A stretch of 64,000 bases of DNA. Source: Taxawa tesnikishii (nom. ined.) (Eukaryota > Ascomycota > Dothideomycetes > Dothideales). Each line of letters begins with the position of its first letter. Positions within the stretch are counted from its first letter, which is position 1. Both the position numbers and the translations under genes were made by a program. The DNA lies in contig JAPDRO010000022.1 of NCBI GenBank assembly GCA_030247885.1, positions 248,001-312,000 on the forward strand, written 5' to 3'. A model generated the notes under the pieces. That model was not told the origin of the DNA and ran no database searches. It saw only the letters and a list, made by a program, of their open reading frames with translations. Positions 45,480 through 56,341 of this stretch are shown one piece after another.

Positions 45480-46974
45480 TCACATGTACTCTTCATACGT
45501 GATACCCCTAAACCGTCTCTCCTCAGGCTTATCCTCCACCTCCACCTGCGCACCAGCACCTATCCATCCCTGCGTGAGCCTCTGCGCCCAGCTCTTCGGC
45601 CGCTCCGGTACAGGCTCCAATGGCAGATACGGGTCCGGCGTAAACGCGACGCTCGCATAGCCCTTGAACAACCTGCGCCAATAGCACGTCTCCGCCGCCG
45701 GAGTGAGATATCTGTCTCTGAACAATTTTGCCGCGTTGTCCGCCACTCTCTGCGCTTCCTCCTCGTGCGCCAGGTAATATTCCATCTTTTCCTGCAGGTT
45801 CGACCACTCTCTGTCCACAAGCAAGATGTTTTGCTCCTCGCCTTCGGCAATCAGGAGGTGGTAGTACCACGCCATCCACTCGAGTTGATGCACTACGGCA
45901 ACAGAGCGGCACTGGAGCAGGTATTTGAGTCGGCCCGACCACGTACGTCCTTCCGTGTGCGCGGCGAATGCGTACCGGCAGTGGTCTGACATGCTGATGC
46001 GTCTGGCTGCGACCTCGGTTTGGTTGTTCCAGTCGAAGGTGGCAACATCGCTCCACTCTTGCCCTTGGCTTTGCTGGATCAGGGCGCCGCGGATCGCTTC
46101 GTTCACCCAGAGTGCACCGCGCCATATCAATTGCGGTTTCTTTGCGGACAAGGGGACGTCGTACGCGTGTGCCTGACGTTGGAAGTCTGGGAATGAGCCG
46201 GCGACGGGATCCCAGCTCCAGAGATTGAAATCGGGGACCAGCCACAGACGGTCGTGGGAAGGATCGGTGGCTTTTCTGGTATAAGCCCAGATGCTGCTAT
46301 TGCTGTCGGATGGATTATCGGAGGAGTCCGAGATGCCGTCGCCGACTGCGAAAGAGAATTCTATGTCCGGGATTGCTTCACGGGAGGTCGTGATTGCGCG
46401 ATTGATCTGTTGTAGGGTTGCAAGCGTGCGCACTCGGTAGTCTTCGCGCGTGGTCGCGCCCTTGGCTTCGACAATGTACAGCTACGGAGTGTCAGAGCAA
46501 GACGAAGAAGGCATTTGCACGGCAACGTACCTGCTTGTCGATTATCATAACGCGAACTACACCGCCACCTTGCGCCCATCCCAGGTCGATATTATCAGGT
46601 CGAATGCGCCCGTTCTGCTCCCAAAACTGGACTGATCGATCAATCTCGTGGTACAGCGCTGGGAACTCTGCATCACATTGCTCCTCAGTGAGTGTGTGAT
46701 CGTGTATGAGTGAGCCAGACTCTTGGTGCCACTCGCTGCCTGCTTGCGTCTTTTCCGCCGCGGCTCTGTAGGGTGGAGCCAAATTGACAGATTCACGATT
46801 GTCGGGCTCTTGGTCGCTGGGTTCCGTACCGGAAGGATCATCGTAATGGTTGGAAGAGGGATCAACGAACGTCACGGGTATTCGCGAAGCCGGAAAAACG
46901 TGAGAAGTCTTGACGATAAGAACAAAAACTACACAAACAAGAAACACTTTCAGGAAACGGAGACGGGCTGCCAT
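45480..46974 (-). CDS. Glycosyltransferase family 90 (CAP10-like) protein
   Basis: Type II membrane protein of the CAP10/GT90 family (beta-1,2-xylosyltransferase or related), expected in the Golgi, acting on cell-surface glycans. Exons 46974-46531 and 46481-45480 join in phase 0 to 481 residues. A short cytosolic N-terminus precedes one membrane span (FLKVFLVCVVFVLIV, residues 8-22) and a Pro/Asp-rich stem. GT90 hallmarks are DFNLWSWDPVAGS, PQLIWRGALWVNEAIR, CRYAFAAHTEGRTWSGRLK and LLQCRSVAVVHQLEWMAWYY. The C-terminus reads YEEYM-stop, directly followed by a GTGAGT; a further small exon cannot be excluded. The donor and acceptor substrates are unknown. Confidence 0.88.
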
Positions 46975-48077
46975 GGTCGGTCTAAAAGAGTGTAGGTGCG
47001 GATCTGAGAGAGCGCGAGAGAAGGGAAAAGAGGTGCACAACGACTTTAATGCATTTGTGAGACACTCAAGAGCAGGAAAACACACGGCAACAACACGCAG
47101 ACAGGAAGGAAGGAGCGGATTGCAAGACACACAAGGGAAGTGCGTACAAGTCTCATCTTAACATGGAAAGCAGCTCCCTAGACCAAGAATAGCCGCATAC
47201 GAGGCGTAAACCTTGTCTCTCACCTTGGGTGCAGCCAGGCCGGTATGTTGACGGCCACCAGTGAACTCACCACTTCATGGTCCTTGCATGCGCGCCACAC
47301 CGTTGACACACGCGGGGTGTTGTCTGGCATTGGAAAGGTGTTCGGTGGGAGCGAGTGCGCAGCGGAGTGCGCTATTGGCAGGCTGAAAAGCAGTAATAGA
47401 AGTGCAGCTGTCAACAAACGTGCTTAGTGCGCCTCGCTGTACCCGTTCAGAAACTCTCGTCCAAGACGTGGAGTCCAGTCCGAGCACGGGCCTGGCTTAT
47501 TATCCTTCTTGTTGCCGGCCGTGAATGATGACTTCTTCTGACGAGACCAACTCTCTCATTGTTCTCTCCATATCAAACAAGGAGAGAGTCGAGGTTGACG
47601 GGACCGGTACCGGGTTCGGGGTCGGAAGCAGGAAAGACGCGAGATTGCTAATGCTGAAAGAACGGCTCTAATGCCCGGATATGGACGGATCACATCTCTG
47701 CCATGCAAGAATCCTACAGAGTGAGTCGCTGAGCTCGGCAAGCGAAATGTTCGGCCGTCAGCAGTATGCGGTGTGAAGAATTGGAGAAATGGCCGGTTGT
47801 GTGCTCGAGAAGACCAATGGCCAACATCGAAACATGTTGGGACTCCACTGCGTATCTCCGAAGTCGTCTCCGAAGTCGTCTCCGAAGCCCGAGACGGGGA
47901 AATGGCGCTTTCCTTTCCATCGACTGAAACGCCATCTCCTCCTCTTCTCGTCGCACAACACGGTGCTGCACGTACAATTACAGTCCTCGAGACATCAAGG
48001 GCTCCTGTATTGTTGCTTTCCTCAACAGCAGCAAGCGACAGACGAGAACAGCCAGCAGCTTGCAGCTCGCAGCAAAA
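46975..48077. promoter_or_regulatory. Divergent upstream region of GT90 and MFS genes
   Basis: About 1.1 kb with no gene called. A minus-strand frame 47417-47220 looks signal-peptide-like (LLLLLFSLPIAHSAAHS) but has no ATG and no acceptable upstream exon. A threefold TCTCCGAAG(T/C) repeat lies at 47857-47890, about 190 nt before the MFS start. Confidence 0.4.
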
Positions 48078-49548
48078 ATGTCCGTCGCCGTCGCGGGGGC
48101 CAAGGAAGCCAAGGAGCGTTCAAGCAGCGACAACTCTGAACCTTACTCACCGGATGGCGCACTCGACCACTCTCCACTTGATGCACCAGATAACCACGAA
48201 ACAACCGAATCTCGACCCGATGAGAAACCATCAGGTCCTGTCAATGAAGCACCTGCGAGACCATCAGCCAACGACGCCAGCACTGTACCGAACGGCGGAC
48301 TGAAAGCATGGCTCCAAGTCCTCGGTGGCTTCATGCTCTTCTTCAACACCTGGGGACTGTTGAACACCTTTGGCATTTACCAGACGTACTACGAGTCCGG
48401 CGCGCTGTTCCAGGAATCTTCGTCAACCATCGCGTGGTGAGTTGTCGCCTTGTCGGCGTGCAGATCGAATCCTTGCATGTTAACAAGCGGATAACAGGAT
48501 CGGTTCTATCCAGGCTTGGTGTGTGCTCGCTGTCGGCTGCTTCTCTGGTCCCATCTATGACCGCGGCTACCTGAGGGCTCTGCTCGTCGTCGGCTCCTTC
48601 CTAGTCGTCTTCGGCCACATGATGTTGAGTCTGTGCCACACCTTCTGGCAAGCGCTTCTTGCCCAGGGTTTCTGCGTCGGCATTGGTGCCGGATGCCTCT
48701 TCATTCCCAGTGTCGCCATCCTGCCCACCTACTTCACCACCAAGCTCGGTCTCGCCGTCGGTTGTGCCGCTGCCGGCAGCTCCATGGGCGGTATCATCTA
48801 CCCGATCGTCTTCTACCGTCTCGTGGACCGCATCGGATTTGGTTGGACGACCAGAGTACTCGGCTTCATCGTCCTCGCCACCCAACTCGTTCCCATTCTG
48901 ACCATGAAGATGCGCGTCAAGCCTCCCAAGGCGCGTGCTTTGATCGACTGGACCGCTTTCACGGACTGGCCTTATGTGATTTTCCTCCTCGGCGCCTTCA
49001 TCGGTTTTCTCGGCCTGTACGTGGTCCTCTTCTACGTGTCCTACTTTGGCCAAGCAACTGGAATCACCGATGCCTCGCTCTCTTTCTACCTCGTCCCGAT
49101 CCTCAACGCCGGCTCTGTTCTCGGCCGGACCTTGCCCAACGCCCTCTCCGACAAAGTCGGCCAGTTCAACATGATCGTCCCCGGCGCTCTCATGGTTGGT
49201 ATCCTGGTTTTCTGCCTCATTGCCGTCAAGTCGGTTGCCGGAATCATCGCCGTCACCGTCCTTTTTGGTTTCTTCTCCGGTGTCTTCATCGCCTTGCCGC
49301 CTGTCTGCCTCGTCATCCTCACAAAAGACAAGAGCAGAGTCGGCACTCGCATCGGTATGGGTTTCGCCTTCGTCGGTTTCTCCGTCCTCGCTGCCGCGCC
49401 GGGAGGAGGAAACATCCTGGGTACCGGAGATGACCTAAACTGGACCGGTCTCTGGATTTTCGGTGGTGTTTCGGGCATCGTGTCTGGCCTTATCTTCCTG
49501 GCATTGAGGATGTGGAGGGCTAACTGGAAGCTGGTCGTGAAGGTGTAA
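48078..49548 (+). CDS. MFS transporter, monocarboxylate (MCT)-like
   Basis: Twelve-span carrier of the fungal monocarboxylate-transporter-like MFS branch (yeast Mch family). Exons 48078-48436 and 48498-49548 give 469 residues. A charged, serine/proline-rich N-terminus of about 70 residues precedes the MCT signature-like start NGGLKAWLQVLGGFMLFFNTWGLLN. GIYQTYYE and WIGSIQAW follow at the exon join. Later are the loop FSGPIYDRGY and the long second half ending in RMWRANWKLVVKV. Members carry monocarboxylates, riboflavin or unknown substrates; nothing here narrows it. It has no frame problem. Confidence 0.88.
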
Positions 49549-50194
49549 TGACCTGACACGGGTTTTGGATTCCTTTCCAATCTCATTTGAAAGATTTCTT
49601 CCTCTCGATTTCTAATCACTGGCTGGATGGAGGACGTGCCACGCATAGGAGCCTGGCCATTTGAGAGACTGTGATGTCGGGGCAATGCATAGACATACCC
49701 TATTAGAGTATTGATTTTATCCCTGGGCGCGTTGTGTAAAGCGTAAGTGGCCGGCGTTCACTCCGGCTTGCAAGCTGCTTCCCGCATCTTCATGCATCAA
49801 AACTTTACTCGAACAAACCCCTACTTTACTTTTCTCCTCCAAACCTTGTGCGATTCAAACCGCCTTTGCAGATCAGCTTATTACCCGTCACAATACCGAC
49901 TTCAGAGAACAATCTCCCGTTCATATCCGGAGGCCGAACCTCTGCCTTGTAACATGCATAAGGATGCTTCCAACGAGATCTACAAGAACGCCATAATGCG
50001 TCATTCACAGCGGGCGACATGCTTTTTTTTTTGGTAGGGGGAAACTTTGCTGTGCCAGCCTATCCATTTGGGTATCAGCCTTGCTACAACGCCCCTAACG
50101 CCGTCAAGAAACAAGAACACTCAAAAAACAAAAACACCAAAGCAGGTACCAGCTCGCTCGGGCCCCGACCTTTCTGTGAACAACGCTTGGCTTT
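49549..50194. other. Convergent 3' flanks
   Basis: About 650 nt between the MFS stop and the kinase stop. It has a T/G-rich spot at 50022-50042. No gene seen. Confidence 0.4.
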
Positions 50195-51735
50195 TCATCC
50201 GAGTGGCGGACACAGATGCGTGCCCGAAGGCGACGTCGGCACAGGAGGCCGTTGCACCACCGCGCTCTCCCTCTCCCTCTGCCTCAGCCACGCATGCCTC
50301 AACATCTCGCTCGCCGTCTTCCTCCGCCTCGGGTCCGTGGCCAACATGCCCCTCAAGAAATCGCAAAACACGGTCACGTCCGCATCGGGCATGTCGTCGC
50401 TCCGCGACTGCGACTGCGACGGCGACGGCGACGGCGAGGGGGCGTGCGCACGAGCTCTTCCAGAGGGCTCCTGGTCCCGCTCTGCGGCGTGCGGCGCAGC
50501 TGGCGGTTCGAGTCGAAGAACTCGTGCGAGCGGGAGGCGTTTGCGAGGACGATTTCGGGCACGGAGCCGAAGATGTCCATCAGCGTGGCTAGCCGGTCGT
50601 CCTCGGCGGTCCAGGCGCCGTTGCGGGCGGGGCGGCCGGGGAAGGGGAGGTTGCCGGTGACGGATTCGAAGATCTGGTGGGACGGTGAGAATGGAGGAAC
50701 GGGGGAAAGGGAGGGAAGGAGGGGTTTTTTTAGATGGAGAGTTGAGTGAGTGAAGGAGGGAGGGCGGGGACGCTTACGTACCACGCAGCCCAAGTTGTAG
50801 ATGTCTACGCTGGGATCCCAGGGTGCGCCTAGGTCGATTTCGGGAGCTCGGAGGAGGGGAGGTTGGATGCAGTCTGTTAGATGGCGGTCCACCCAGCATG
50901 CTGTCGGATGTCAGTCTCAGTAGGGAGTGGTGAAACGACAACGGTATATCCTATGCTCACCCACGCCAAAATCGCTCAGCCTGATCCGCACGTCATTGTT
51001 TTCGAAAACAGAGGGACTGGAGAGCTTCACCCCTTGCGCAGAACCTTTCTTGCCCAACGCTTCCGCCACGCTGGCTTCGCTGTCTTCGAGTTCTACCAGT
51101 ATGTTCGACGGCTGTATGTCCGTGTGCAACACCCCGCATTCGGCGTGCAGGAAATCCAAGGCTTCAAGCAACTGTCTTGCGATCTGCCTCGCGATGTTGT
51201 AAGACAACCGGGATCGGCGTGCGCGCGAGGTTTGCTCGCCGATGCTCGTGCCAAGTAGTTCCATGACAATGCATGTGTGCTGTCCCGCGGCGCTTCTGTG
51301 GTCGAAGCTGTCCAGCATGCGAGCAACGTGCTGCTTTCCGGGATGGTCGGACTGAACAGAGATCTCTGCAACCCGCTTCATGATGTCGATCTCGAAGAGG
51401 TCGTATTGTCCGTTGCAGAAATCACTGTTTAGGACTTTGACGGCAACATGCTTTCCTGTCCTGCTAGCCAGTGAGCCGCGCTCGCGAACGCAACGGCGAG
51501 TGTCGTACCTGGCATCGTGCGCCAGCCAAACTGATGAATACCTGCCGGCTCCAAGCTTTCCCTTGATGGTGTACCTCCCATCGCATAGGGAATCGCCAGG
51601 CTTCAAGTGGAGCAGTCCTTTGGATGTATCGTTATTGGAACAAGCGTTGAAGTCGCGATTGTCTGGGGGCCTTTCAGGATTGACGGGCGCAGTCGACTGC
51701 TTGAGCCGGGACTTGGTCGACGACCAAAAGCCCAT
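50195..51735 (-). CDS. SRPK-like serine/threonine kinase, one probable frameshift
   Basis: Kinase of the SRPK/CMGC type, expected to phosphorylate SR-rich proteins. Exons are 51735-50961, 50900-50782 and 50673-50195. The N-lobe has the Gly loop LGAGRYSSVWLA, the lysine in HVAVKVLN and the helix C region DIMKRVAEI. The catalytic loop reads HTDIQPSNIL: HTD instead of HRD is normal for SRPK, but the loop lysine is Q here. DFG is present (LSDFGVACW), as is the APE-like LLRAPEIDLG. The C-lobe runs to FLRGMLATDPRRRKTASEML. One base seems missing in the minus-strand C5 run (50438-50442), inside low-complexity RS/PS repeats, so that repair is less certain. The product is about 457 residues. Confidence 0.8.
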
Positions 51736-52971
51736 GATTCTGGAGCGGTATGATGTGCAGGCAGGGGAGGAAGGCAGATGGAAGACAAAGACGAACGAAG
51801 AGCTAGGGAAAGAAGTTGAAGTTGGCTCAGGGAAGGCCAAGAGGTGAAGTCATCCTTGCCTTTGATGACCCTGGAGGGGAGCGCAAGTTGTTGAGTGAAC
51901 CAAAATCTACTTATGTACAGGGCAGCACCACATCCGCGGGAGGCAGTAACGTGCAAAGTCGAGCTGTGCTGATTGTTGAATCAAAGTGAGTGAGAAGCAT
52001 CGCCCAGTCGCCTTCGCTTGGGTCATTATATCGTCCACGCCTCACAAGCAGAGCGGTTGCCTGTGCGACGACCGTTGCTGGACCGAAGCCGCAAGCGCTG
52101 AGGATGGCCAGCACGAGTGGATGAGATTCCTGCCCCTGCCAGGTTCATTGTGATCAGCGACCCGGTTTGACGTCAGTTGCTTGTTCCTGCAAGATGTTCA
52201 GGGACAAGGACAAGCGTCCATGTGGCGACGGAAAGCCTAGCGGATCGGCCGCCCCCTTGACGAACAAACAGTGCAAACACATCCCGTCGAGCTCCATGTT
52301 TCATGCCTCGGCAACACCGCATCAGCGCATCATCGCATCAGTGTTCCGCTTGCGCTTACGGCCAAGCGAGCGAGCGACATCTCTCGGACAGACCGACTCC
52401 ATGGGCACATACGAGCCGGGCTGGATGAACTGCCGATATGCGACACGGAGCATCGATTGCGCCGTCTAAGTTGAATGTTGCTATAGGACACGTATGAAAG
52501 GCATCCACAATTGATTGGCTGACGGTTCAGGTCGATGCTGGAGCATGTTCGTCCATGCGTACTGTAAGGGGTCGGCCACCAAAGGTTTCGGCAGCCTCCA
52601 CATCTCAAAGAGGCAAGTCCTGCGAGCATGCCGGAGTTGCCGACGCACCCTTCACGGCCGATAGCCGACTCCTCCATTCCTCCCACCTCGGTCACGCTCC
52701 TGTCATTGTCTGCAAGGTGAGATGGATTGAGCGCTCTCGTTACAGGACATCGGCGCACCGGCCATCACGTCAGCCGTTATCTAGCCTTCGCTTGACGCTC
52801 GACATCTCTCAGACCTAAGGCCGTAAGCAACGAATGGTTAGCGGGTGGGGGCGCATGTGATATCTAGGCAGGCAGCCCCAGTTTTCCGCTTACCGTGCTC
52901 CAATCCTGAGCGAGACATATATCTCACATTACCTACCACGTTTTCCCGAGCATCGGTACAGTACACACACG
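51736..52971. promoter_or_regulatory. Divergent upstream region of SRPK-like and P450 genes
   Basis: About 1.24 kb with no convincing gene on either strand. A minus-strand ORF at 52758-52330 (142 codons) lacks domain content. Confidence 0.4.
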
Positions 52972-54573
52972 ATGCATTTCCTCGGCCTGCTCAAACAGGG
53001 CGCCCTGGGCGCCGTCGTCGTCTACGTCCTCTACTACATCTACTGGCAGCTCACCACCGGCGCCAAGCGACGTGCCATCATCAGAGAGAAAGGATGCCTA
53101 CCTGTCAAGAAGTACCCCGTCAAAGATCCACTCTTCGGGTTGGACCAGTTTCGCAAGACCCTCCAATATCACAGGGAGAGGAGGCTTCTGGAAGCGGCTC
53201 GCAACAGGTTCCTTGAAGTAAGCGCCAACACCATCACCCTGCCCCTCCTTGGCAGACAGTTCATCATTACCATCGAACCCGAGAACCTGAAGACTATCCA
53301 AGCTCTAGAGTTCAAGAAATGGTCTCTAGGAAAGCGACGCATAACCACTTTCACACCTTTCCTTGGTACCGGCATCTTCACTAGCGATGGAAAGGACTGG
53401 CAGCACTCTCGCGAGATGCTGAGACCCAACTTCGTCCGCTCCCAAGTCGGAGATCTTGACACCTTCGAGTCGCATGTGAAAGACCTCATCGAGGCTATCC
53501 CGAGAGACGGCTCAATGGTCGATCTCCAGGATCTCTTCTTCCGCCTCACTATCGACAGCGCCACCGAGTTCCTTTTCGGAGAGAGCACGAGGTGCCTTGC
53601 TCCTGGCACCAGCACCGTTTCCAATGCACGCTTTGCAGAAGCCTTCAACCGTGGCCAGGAAGCCATTGCTAACCATGGCCGTTGGGGAGCTCTCGGCCCA
53701 CTCGTTCCTCGTGGCGAGTTCTGGAAAGACACCAAATACGTGCACGGTAAGTTTCAGCAGCAACTCTGGCGCGATACGGGGCAGACAGACTCATTTTTTC
53801 CCTGTACAGACTTCGTCGACACCTTTGTCGAAAAGGGCCTGGCCAAGCGATCCACTCTCCTCTCCGAAAAGCCCAACAACTCGTCCCGCTACATCTTCAT
53901 CGACGAACTCGTACGCCAAACCACCGACCGCGTGCGCATCCGCTCCGAACTCCTGAACATCCTTCTGGCGGGTCGCGACACCACCGCCTCGCTGCTCTCT
54001 AACGTCTGGTGGATGCTCTCCAAGCGTCCCGACGTCTGGGCCCGCCTGCGTGAAGACGTCGACAGCCTCGGTGGCGAACGCCCGACCTTCGAACAGCTCA
54101 AAGACCTCAAGTACCTGCGCGCCGTCCTCAACGAATCCCTGCGCGTCCACCCCGTCGTGCCGACCAACAGCCGCGAAGCCGTCGTCGACACCACTCTCCC
54201 CGTCGGAGGCGGACCGGATGGCAACGCACCCATCTTCATTCCCAAGGGCCAGGTTGTCGTCTGGTCCGTCTATGCTATGCATCGCCGTAAGGATTACTAC
54301 GGCGACGACGCGGATGAGTTCAAGCCGGAGCGCTGGTTGGGTGAGAAGGGTCTCCGTCCTGGATGGGAGTACCTGCCCTTCAATGGCGGCCCGAGAATTT
54401 GTCTGGGCCAGCAGTTTGCGCTCACGGAGGCGAGTTACACGACAGTCAGGCTCATGCAGGAATTCAAGGACATCGAGAGCAGAGATCCGGAGCCATGGCG
54501 CGAGTGGCTGACGTTGACCTGCGTAGGCGCGGGTGGATGCAAGGTTGCACTGACGCCCGCTCGAGGAGGATAG
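52972..54573 (+). CDS. Cytochrome P450, CYP52-like
   Basis: Membrane-anchored microsomal P450 resembling the fungal CYP52 clan (alkane/fatty-acid omega-hydroxylases). Two exons (52972-53746, 53810-54573) give 512 residues. An N-terminal anchor (ALGAVVVYVLYYIYW) is followed by the I-helix AGRDTTAS, the K-helix ExxR in NESLR, FKPERW, and the heme loop FNGGPRICLGQQF with Cys at about 456. The 63-nt intron is a multiple of three and stop-free, so the genomic frame is open throughout. Its GTAAGT donor, TTTTTTCCCTGTACAG acceptor and the clean join YVHDFVDTF argue that it is spliced. It is next to no biosynthetic backbone enzyme, so primary lipid oxidation is more likely than secondary metabolism. 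Confidence 0.92.
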   Translation: MHFLGLLKQGALGAVVVYVLYYIYWQLTTGAKRRAIIREKGCLPVKKYPVKDPLFGLDQFRKTLQYHRERRLLEAARNRFLEVSANTITLPLLGRQFIITIEPENLKTIQALEFKKWSLGKRRITTFTPFLGTGIFTSDGKDWQHSREMLRPNFVRSQVGDLDTFESHVKDLIEAIPRDGSMVDLQDLFFRLTIDSATEFLFGESTRCLAPGTSTVSNARFAEAFNRGQEAIANHGRWGALGPLVPRGEFWKDTKYVHGKFQQQLWRDTGQTDSFFPCTDFVDTFVEKGLAKRSTLLSEKPNNSSRYIFIDELVRQTTDRVRIRSELLNILLAGRDTTASLLSNVWWMLSKRPDVWARLREDVDSLGGERPTFEQLKDLKYLRAVLNESLRVHPVVPTNSREAVVDTTLPVGGGPDGNAPIFIPKGQVVVWSVYAMHRRKDYYGDDADEFKPERWLGEKGLRPGWEYLPFNGGPRICLGQQFALTEASYTTVRLMQEFKDIESRDPEPWREWLTLTCVGAGGCKVALTPARGG

Positions 54574-56341
54574 CTGGTTTGGGATGATTGACGGTTCATG
54601 TTGATGATGGATCTGATTGCGTTTAGCGGCTTTTGTTGTGCGTCTGTTCTCGCGATTGTCATATACATACGATGAATTCTAACCTCTAACCATGATGCAT
54701 ACCTCCCGTTCCTGACTTGGTTCGCCGTAGTGTTTCGCCCCATGGTGTCCTTTGGTTGTGCTTTAAATCCCCCAAAGAAGACAACCTGCACCGTAACATC
54801 GTCCCGAACATCTCGTGACAGCGGCGGATAAATGCTCATGACACCGGTGAACAAATTCCTCCTCTTGCCACCAAACGCATTCTTGATGAGATGCGTAGCC
54901 GCGTTATCGTCCTCGACAACAATGTGCTCGGGCTTCACGTGCCACCTCAAGCCTTCCTTCTCGTCATAATACGTGTCCATATTGTCGTCCGGTCGGTCGA
55001 ATCTCTGCTCCAGACCGGCATCCCTCCCCTGCCGCTGAAGGAAGATGTTCTTCCTCTTACCCTCGATCCACCTCTCTACCATCTCCACCGCCACTTCGTT
55101 TCCTACCAGATCCCAAAACCCATCGCTCGCCATGATCAGAAAGTCGCCTCGGGCGCCATTCCTCACCACCGTCTCCGTGATTTCGGGCTTTGCCGAGAGG
55201 TACGGAGGCGTCTTGTTCACGCCTGCAGGCCGCGGCTTATGTCCCCAGAACCGCTTGTGCAGGTCCGAGACCTCGTCGTCGTTCCACTTCCAGCGCACGT
55301 CACCGATCGCGCGAGTCACGGCGATGCCCAGCAAGCGACCGGTTTTGGGGTCGATGACGTCCGGTTCGCCGGGATGCTCGTCACGGATCCGTGACACCTC
55401 GCCGGCGTTGAACCCCGTATGGTCGGTGGACAATGGGTGGGCGACGTACGCGCCCTTTGCGTCGTCGAAGCGGCCCAGCACGGCGCGGGAATCACCGATG
55501 TTGGCGATGCGGAGCACGGAGTGTGCAGGGTCGAAGAAGGCCGACAGCGCGCAGGAGCCGCTGAGCGCGGGCGCCATCATCCTGATCGCTCTCGCGTCGG
55601 CAGGCGGGTAGTCTCTCAATGCCAGGGCGGCAGCGAGCTTGATTGCGGCATCCAAGGCCGTGAAGCCCTCGCTGATCCGACTGTGCACTTCCTCGTCGTC
55701 AGGGAAGTAGGGTCTGGACGGCGATATGAATTCATTCAGGCCCTGCGCCATGAAAGGTGAAAACGCACGCGCAAGAAGATGGGAGGTTGCATGGCCGGCG
55801 TGGCCGTCAAAGATGGCCCAGTAGTACCACTCGCCAGGCTGCGATGTAGTCCCGAACCTGCCGATGGTATACGCGTCCTCGCAAATGTAGTTGCTGGCGT
55901 ACTGACATGCGTGGATGTGCTGACCCGTTGAGAAGGTATGGGATTCTTCCTGATCACGCAGTTTCTGAATCGCGGTGGCGAGGCTGGTGGCAGATTCGTC
56001 GACTGGAAACATTCGCCTCACGAAAGTATCGAGAGGGTGGTCCCATTGTTCGGGAGTGCCAGCATCGGGCTCGTCTGGGTCAATGATGCTGTCGCCGCCT
56101 TCCGCGGTGAAGCTGGCATCGCTGGCGGCGTGGACCACGTTCGTGTGGGCGTAATACCAGAACGATAGGGTACCTGCTCCGAAAAAGCGGACAATGGAAG
56201 TGCTAACGTCGCAGGACCTGGTCCGTTGAATTTGGAGGCGTTGCTGACGTTGCCGAAGAGGCGGCTACTAGTAGTCCGTCTAACTGAAGCTCTGATGTTC
56301 GAGGGCAACGTGGTATGCCATGAACGTAGGAATCTTCGCAT
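54435..56341 (-). CDS. Mitochondrial PP2C-type protein phosphatase, one frameshift
   Basis: Metal-dependent Ser/Thr phosphatase similar to yeast Ptc5/pyruvate dehydrogenase phosphatases. The start ATG at 56341 gives an arginine/serine-rich presequence (MRRFLRSWHTTLPSNIRASV), then a membrane-span-like FFGAGTLSFWYYAHTNVVHA. PP2C metal and core motifs follow in order: AIFDGHAGHATS, IANIGDSRAVLG, STDHTGFNAGEV, VTRAIGDVRW, IMASDGFWDLVGNEVA and RDDVTVQVVFF. One T is missing from the T5 run (plus-strand A run 56182-56186) between presequence and span. The open frame ends at 54435, overlapping the convergent P450 coding end by 139 nt. The last ~90 residues look unlike PP2C, so the true end may be nearer 54700, through a late intron or another stop. 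Confidence 0.82.

Noticed and set aside
45529-46245. 238-codon minus-strand ORF rich in Arg/Gly/Cys
   Set aside because: Shadow frame of the GT90 exon, which carries clear family motifs in its own frame.
47220-47417. Small secreted protein on the minus strand (signal-peptide-like leader)
   Set aside because: Opens with TTG, a stop lies just upstream, and no ATG exon with a usable donor was found.
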